This document shows positions 59,751-64,000 of a DNA stretch of 64,000 nucleotides, piece by piece (within the stretch, counting starts at the first letter, position 1; each line of letters starts with the position of its first letter). The stretch lies in assembly GCF_001690705.1 (NCBI RefSeq), contig NZ_LZGK01000005.1, positions 1 to 64,000 on the forward strand. The letters are read 5' to 3'. The stretch comes from Gilliamella sp. wkB178 (GTDB lineage: Bacteria; Pseudomonadota; Gammaproteobacteria; Enterobacterales; Orbaceae). Made by a program: the position numbers and the translations under genes. Below the pieces are notes generated by a model. That model was not told where the DNA came from and ran no database searches. It saw nothing but the letters and a program-made list of their open reading frames with translations.

Positions 59751-59845
59751 ATGTTTACTCCTATCAATTTTTTCTTCTAAAACACATTTTAATATGGTTG
59801 ATATTGCATATTAAAAAGTAATTATATACAGCATAATTATCAATT

Positions 59846-59863
59846 TGTAATTTTAAATTTACA
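59846..59863. promoter_or_regulatory. TyrR box upstream of the second binding-protein gene
   Basis: TGTAAT-N6-TTTACA, eleven of twelve matches to the TyrR consensus and the same deviation as both aroF boxes. A probable -10 TATAGT lies at 59906-59911, so the box would be centred near -63, a position used for activation by TyrR at some E. coli transporter genes. The site links this importer to the aromatic regulon. Confidence 0.7.
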
Positions 59864-59959
59864 CTTTCATTTCTTTTTAATATAGAAAATTATTCGAATT
59901 TGCTTTATAGTATGAAAAATTTAGTTTATTTGTAAAAAAATTATTACAGAGGAACCAAC

Positions 59960-60937
59960 ATGCGTAAATCCATTATAAAGCTTATTATGCTACTGAGTTT
60001 ATCGGTCATAGCTTTTTCATCCTCAGCAGATCCTAAAGTTGAACAGAAATATGTTGCTATTACTGCAATTGTAGAACATCCAGCATTAGATAATGTACGT
60101 AAAGGGGTTGAAGATGAATTAAAAGATAATGGTTATATTGCCGGTAAAAATTTGAAATTACAATTTCAAAGCGCTCAAGGTAGTAGTGCTAATGCTGCAC
60201 AAATAGCTAAACAGTTAACTGCTAATAAACCTGACGTTATTGTTGGCATTTCTACTCCTAGTTCACAATCTTTAGTGGCAACAACCAAACTTATTCCTAT
60301 CGTTTATACTGCTGTCACTGATCCCGTTTTAGCTAAATTAACACCAAGTTGGGATGCGTCCAAAACTAACGTTACCGGGGTTTCCGATGCCTTATCGTTA
60401 GAAACACAAATTGACATAATGTTAAAAATCAAACCTAATGCTAAAAATATTGGTTATGTGTACAGTCCAAGTGAGGTTAACTCGACTATTGTGCTTAAAG
60501 AACTACAAATAGCTCTTGCCAAAAGGGGAATGACAATTATTGCCGCTCCCGCGCAACGGACTTCCGATATATCAACCGCTGCCCAAAGCCTAAAAGGTAA
60601 AGTTGATTTGATTTATACTACTACCGATAATAATGTTGTTTCAGCTTATGAAGCGTTAGCAAAAGTCGCTAACGAAAGTAAGATTCCTCTTGTTGCCTCT
60701 AATCCTGATTCAGCTGAACGTGGCGCTATTGCTGCTTTAGGCATGAGTTATTATGATCTTGGGCGTCAAGCAGGCAAAATAGTTATCCGTATACTTAATG
60801 GCGAAAACCCAGGAGATATTCCATCACAAGTTGGAAACATTACCCAATTAATCATTAATACGAAAGCTGCCGAACGTCAAGGCGTTACATTATCTGAAGA
60901 TGTGTTAAAATCAGCAGCTAAAATTGTCGAAAAATAA
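59960..60937 (+). CDS. ABC transporter substrate-binding protein 2 (ABC_sub_bind / TrpX type)
   Basis: A 325-residue periplasmic binding protein, clearly paralogous to the gene before it (shared blocks YVAITAIVEHPALDNVR, SAQGSSANAAQIAKQL, YSPSEVNSTIVLKEL, YTTTDNNVVSAYEAL and GMSYYDLGRQAGK). The signal peptide ends near residue 23 (SSA-DP). Differences cluster in the first-lobe segment ISTPSSQSLVATTK and the linker VSDALSLETQ, which line the ligand cleft in this fold, so the ligands may differ. AGAGGAA precedes the ATG. TyrR box upstream and terminator-like hairpin downstream. Confidence 0.9.
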   Translation: MRKSIIKLIMLLSLSVIAFSSSADPKVEQKYVAITAIVEHPALDNVRKGVEDELKDNGYIAGKNLKLQFQSAQGSSANAAQIAKQLTANKPDVIVGISTPSSQSLVATTKLIPIVYTAVTDPVLAKLTPSWDASKTNVTGVSDALSLETQIDIMLKIKPNAKNIGYVYSPSEVNSTIVLKELQIALAKRGMTIIAAPAQRTSDISTAAQSLKGKVDLIYTTTDNNVVSAYEALAKVANESKIPLVASNPDSAERGAIAALGMSYYDLGRQAGKIVIRILNGENPGDIPSQVGNITQLIINTKAAERQGVTLSEDVLKSAAKIVEK

Positions 60938-60958
60938 TTTCTACTCTTATATAATCAT

Positions 60959-60984
60959 ACCGCCAATTTCTGGCGGTTATTTTT
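60959..60984 (+). terminator. Intra-operon terminator between binding protein 2 and permease
   Basis: ACCGCCA (60959-60965) and TGGCGGT (60971-60977) with a 5-nt loop, followed by TATTTTT. It ends only 15 bp before the permease ATG. Partial termination would give more binding protein than membrane components, a usual need in ABC importers. Confidence 0.7.
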
Positions 60985-60998
60985 AATGGATTTTATTC

Positions 60999-61952
60999 AT
61001 GTCGTTTGAATTTTTATTGGGTTCACTTGGAATTGGACTTATTTATGCGCTAGTTAGTCTAGGTGTTTTTATTTCCTTCCGCTTACTCGATTTTCCTGAT
61101 TTAACTGCTGATGCTAGTTTCCCTCTGGGTGGTGCTATCTGTGGTTTATGTATCTACGTAGGAATCGATCCTTGGCTGGCAACTCTATTGGGTATGTTAG
61201 CGGGGTGTGCCGCAGGTGCTGTTACCGGTTTATTATATGTTAAGCTCAATATATTACAGCTTCTTTCTAGCATTATCGTAATGATAGGACTCTATTCTAT
61301 AAATCTAAGAATACTTGGTATAGGGCCTTACCTTATGAATGAAACACCAAGAATGGCTGGTTCACCTAATCTACCATTACTGGATGCAAAAACTATTTTC
61401 TCGCCATTTATTTATGAAGATTATAGTAATGAATATATTGTTCAACCAATCATAGTATTGGGATTTGTAATTGTATTTTGGTTGTTACTAAATTTATTTT
61501 TAAATACTCAGATGGGATTAGCTTTAAGAGCAACGGGAACTAATCAACGCATGGCTAGATCTCAAGGTATTCCAACTGGTTCTATAACAATTCTCGGCAT
61601 GGCTATATCTAACGGTCTAATTGCTTTAGGCGGTTCGCTTTTTGTACAAACTCAAGGTGGTGCTGACATTACAATTGGGGTTGGAACAATAGTTATTGGT
61701 CTAGCTTCAATAATACTTGGTGAAAGTATATTCCCAACTAAACGTATTTGGGCAATCATGCTATCCGTTATCTTCGGTTCCATTTTATATCGTTTGTTTA
61801 TTGCTTTTGCATTAAGTAATCAATTTCTACAAAAAATAGGTGTTGGTACTGAAGACCTTAATCTCATTACCGCAATATTAGTAGTTATTGCTCTAGTATT
61901 ACCAAAGCAATTAAAAAAATACTCTAAAAAAAGAGGATGTAAACATGATTAA
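60999..61952 (+). CDS. ABC transporter permease (TrpY type)
   Basis: A 317-residue inner-membrane permease of the branched-chain amino acid/ribose type (BPD_transp_2), with about eight or nine hydrophobic helices. SFRLLDFPDLTADASFPLGGA (about residues 26-46) is the hallmark of permeases paired with ABC_sub_bind receptors. ATGTNQRMARSQGIPTGS (about 183-200) is the cytoplasmic loop that docks the ATPase. It ends with a basic tail (KKYSKKRGCKHD). Its last 8 bp overlap the ATPase gene. Confidence 0.9.
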   Translation: MSFEFLLGSLGIGLIYALVSLGVFISFRLLDFPDLTADASFPLGGAICGLCIYVGIDPWLATLLGMLAGCAAGAVTGLLYVKLNILQLLSSIIVMIGLYSINLRILGIGPYLMNETPRMAGSPNLPLLDAKTIFSPFIYEDYSNEYIVQPIIVLGFVIVFWLLLNLFLNTQMGLALRATGTNQRMARSQGIPTGSITILGMAISNGLIALGGSLFVQTQGGADITIGVGTIVIGLASIILGESIFPTKRIWAIMLSVIFGSILYRLFIAFALSNQFLQKIGVGTEDLNLITAILVVIALVLPKQLKKYSKKRGCKHD

Positions 61953-62739
61953 GGTTGGACAATTACAATTAACTTTTAATCAAGGCACTCCAATCGAAAA
62001 TCATGTCTTAAGAGGGTTAAATCTCGATATTAGTGAAGGAGAGTTTGTTACTATAATAGGTAGTAATGGTGCGGGAAAAAGTTCTTTACTTAATGTTATT
62101 AGTGGCGATTTATTGGCAGATTCCGGACATGTAATTATTAACGAACGTGATGTAACCAGTTGGCCGGCTTGGAAACGAGCTGGTATGGTTGCTAGAGTAT
62201 TTCAAGATCCTATGGTAGGTACTTGTGAAAATCTAACTATAGAAGAAAATTTAGCTATTGCCTATAACCGTGGGTTTAGTTTCACATTATATCCAGCCCT
62301 TAATCGTAAAATCAGAACAATATTTAAGGATAAACTTGCTACTTTAAATTTAGGCCTTGAAAATCGGTTATCGGATATGATGGGATTACTTTCAGGAGGC
62401 CAAAGGCAAGCTGTAAGTCTGTTAATGTCAACGCTACAACCATCCAAAATATTACTATTGGATGAACATACTGCTGCTCTTGATCCAAAAACAGCACAAT
62501 TCGTTTTAGAACTGACTAATGAAATCGTTTCTACACATCATTTAACTACCATGATGGTTACTCATTCAATGAAACAAGCTTTAGAATATGGTACCAGAAC
62601 TGTTATGTTACATCAGGGACAGGTTGTACTGGATGTATCTGGTGAACAACGAGATAAATTAGTCGTAACTGATTTGCTAGATATGTTTGAAAAAGTACGT
62701 GGTGAAAAAGTAACTGACGACGCCCTACTTCTAGGTTAA
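61945..62739 (+). CDS. ABC transporter ATP-binding protein (TrpZ type)
   Basis: A 264-residue cytoplasmic ATPase powering the importer. Walker A is GSNGAGKSS (about residues 38-46), the signature is LLSGGQRQA (about 147-155), Walker B is ILLLDEHTAALDP (about 169-181), and the switch His is in MMVTHSMKQA. It overlaps the permease gene by 8 bp with AGAGGATG as ribosome site, so the two are translated together. The preceding two receptor genes complete the system. Confidence 0.93.
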   Translation: MIKVGQLQLTFNQGTPIENHVLRGLNLDISEGEFVTIIGSNGAGKSSLLNVISGDLLADSGHVIINERDVTSWPAWKRAGMVARVFQDPMVGTCENLTIEENLAIAYNRGFSFTLYPALNRKIRTIFKDKLATLNLGLENRLSDMMGLLSGGQRQAVSLLMSTLQPSKILLLDEHTAALDPKTAQFVLELTNEIVSTHHLTTMMVTHSMKQALEYGTRTVMLHQGQVVLDVSGEQRDKLVVTDLLDMFEKVRGEKVTDDALLLG

Positions 62740-62748
62740 TAATTCATT

Positions 62749-62783
62749 AAAAGCAATATTTATTAAACCAATATTGCTTTTTA
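62749..62783 (+). terminator. Terminator of the ABC importer operon
   Basis: A perfect 12-bp stem, AAAAGCAATATT and AATATTGCTTTT, with a 9-nt loop and a T tail (TTTTT), lies 10 bp after the ATPase stop codon. Confidence 0.8.
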
Positions 62784-62920
62784 TAAATAGCTATAATATT
62801 ATTTTTGTGACTTCTTTTTATCTCTTCTTATCTTTTTCTTTATTAAATAAGTATTAATTTTAGTTTTGTTTACTTGCTCAAAAACCAAATAGAATTTAGT
62901 ACCAGCTTTAGGAGAATAAT

Positions 62921-63292
62921 ATGAAAAGAACATTGTTAGCTTTAGCCGTTTTAGCAGTTAGTACTTCTTTATTGGCGGTAGAACCTATTCATCCACAACC
63001 AAAAGATACACCATCAGATGTTAGTTTTCAAAAAGATAAACCACCATTAAATAGAAAAAATGACTCGCGATTACCACCACATTTTGATAAAAATATATTA
63101 GATGTCACTGTTACTAGTGATAACCCAGAAGAAACAATTAAAAAAATTACAACTATTCTTCCTTCTGAAAAAGGGAAACAATATAGTATTCATATAGCTA
63201 TTACTGAATTACCAACATTGAAAGAAGAAATAAAACCACCAAAAGATGTATCTGAAAAACCAGCTATTGAAGAAAATAAAGTTAAAAATTAA
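62921..63292 (+). CDS. Small exported Pro/Lys-rich protein of unknown function
   Basis: A 123-residue protein with a clear signal peptide (MKRTLLALAVLAVSTSLLAV, cleavage near residue 19). The mature part is rich in Pro, Lys, Asp and Glu with no cysteine and no membrane segment. It begins with HPQPKDTPSDV and ends with the charged stretch KPPKDVSEKPAIEENKVKN. The middle (LDVTVTSDNPEETIKKITTIL) could form a small alpha/beta unit. TTAGGAG lies upstream of the ATG, so it is probably well translated. No family is recognised; it is probably periplasmic or surface-located. It ends about 65 bp before the 5S gene and shares the terminator stem region. Confidence 0.75.
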   Translation: MKRTLLALAVLAVSTSLLAVEPIHPQPKDTPSDVSFQKDKPPLNRKNDSRLPPHFDKNILDVTVTSDNPEETIKKITTILPSEKGKQYSIHIAITELPTLKEEIKPPKDVSEKPAIEENKVKN

Positions 63293-63313
63293 TTTAAAAT
63301 AAAAAGTAGATAC

Positions 63314-63340
63314 AAAAAAGCCCAGCATTACTGCTGGGCT
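63314..63340 (-). terminator. rrn operon terminator
   Basis: On the minus strand AGCCCAGCA and TGCTGGGCT form a perfect 9-bp stem with a 4-nt loop, followed by six T. It lies 16 bp after the 5S gene and ends the ribosomal RNA operon. It may also serve the small exported protein gene on the plus strand. Confidence 0.88.
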
Positions 63341-63355
63341 CTCTCTTATTTATTA

Positions 63356-63473
63356 GTCTGGCGGCACCCTACTCTCACATGGGTAATACCCACACTACCA
63401 TCGGCACTACGGCGTTTCACTTCTGAGTTCGGCATGGGGTCAGGTGGGACCACCGCGCTATTACCGCCAGACA
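63356..63473 (-). rRNA. rrf: 5S ribosomal RNA
   Basis: The complement gives a full 5S sequence of about 118 nt. The terminal helix pairs TGTCTGGCGG with CCGCCAGACT, and the internal GGTCCCACCTGACCCCATGC and GAACTCAGAAGTGAAAC blocks are those of enteric 5S rRNA. It follows the 23S gene after a spacer of about 120 bp (63474-63593) that contains no tRNA. Confidence 0.95.
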
Positions 63474-63593
63474 TATCCTGTCTTCTCTCTATTCTTCATC
63501 AATGTGTTATTTAGCTGTTAACTACAACACACCAACTCAATCCGGAACAAACTGCTTTATTCTTATTAGCGCACCAAAACAACTCCGAGTTGT

Positions 63594-64000
<407 letters not shown>

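Overview
This window is 64 kb of an AT-rich gammaproteobacterial chromosome. The gene content and order (rho-trxA/rhlB, fieF-pfkA, nrdDG, dksA-gluQ, serB-radA, ydiB-aroD, fdoGHI-fdhE) and the enterobacterial-type proteins with Pasteurellaceae-like AT richness suggest an insect-gut Orbaceae such as Gilliamella. That placement is an inference from memory, not a computed one. The window lies between two ribosomal RNA operons, both on the minus strand. At the left end are the 5' part of a 16S gene with its P1/P2 promoters. At the right end are the 3' part of a 23S gene, a complete 5S gene and the operon terminator.

Layout. 1-3 kb: a small secreted protein, an acyltransferase-3 membrane protein and a GNAT. 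3-7 kb: pfkA, fieF, yajL and murA, all minus. 7-10 kb: yjiX-yjiA, cbrA and a decayed carbonic anhydrase remnant. 10-16.6 kb: nrdG, nrdD, gnd, rho and trxA. 16.8-24 kb: rhlB, the competence regulator sxy, a secreted unknown, glnB-nadE, aroB and aroF. 24-32.7 kb: purL and a DUF2339/DUF3999 membrane pair. 32.7-39.6 kb: glnS, syd, aspC, folK, dksA, gluQ and moaA. 40-47.7 kb: ppnN, radA, serB, an HxlR regulator with its divergent NAD(P)H oxidoreductase, rsmB and an Na+/H+ antiporter. 48-52.5 kb: ydiB, aroD and plsB. 52.7-58.5 kb: a respiratory formate dehydrogenase operon. 58.7-62.7 kb: an ABC importer with two tandem substrate-binding proteins. 62.9 kb: a small exported protein.

Most of the window is core metabolism. 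The parts worth a second look are regulatory or evolutionary. The formate dehydrogenase alpha subunit has cysteine (TGC) at codon 196, where the E. coli enzymes have selenocysteine, and an exact FNR site lies upstream. Two NrdR boxes 31 bp apart precede nrdDG. aroF has two near-consensus TyrR boxes, and a third box of the same form lies upstream of the second binding-protein gene, which suggests the importer carries an aromatic amino acid. A TrpR-like site precedes the first binding-protein gene. A beta-carbonic anhydrase gene survives only as its C-terminal half with two nonsense codons.

No CRISPR array, prophage, insertion sequence, tRNA or clearly novel multi-gene defence system was found. 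The closest to an undescribed system is the dual-receptor aromatic-type importer with separate operator-like sites for its two receptors.
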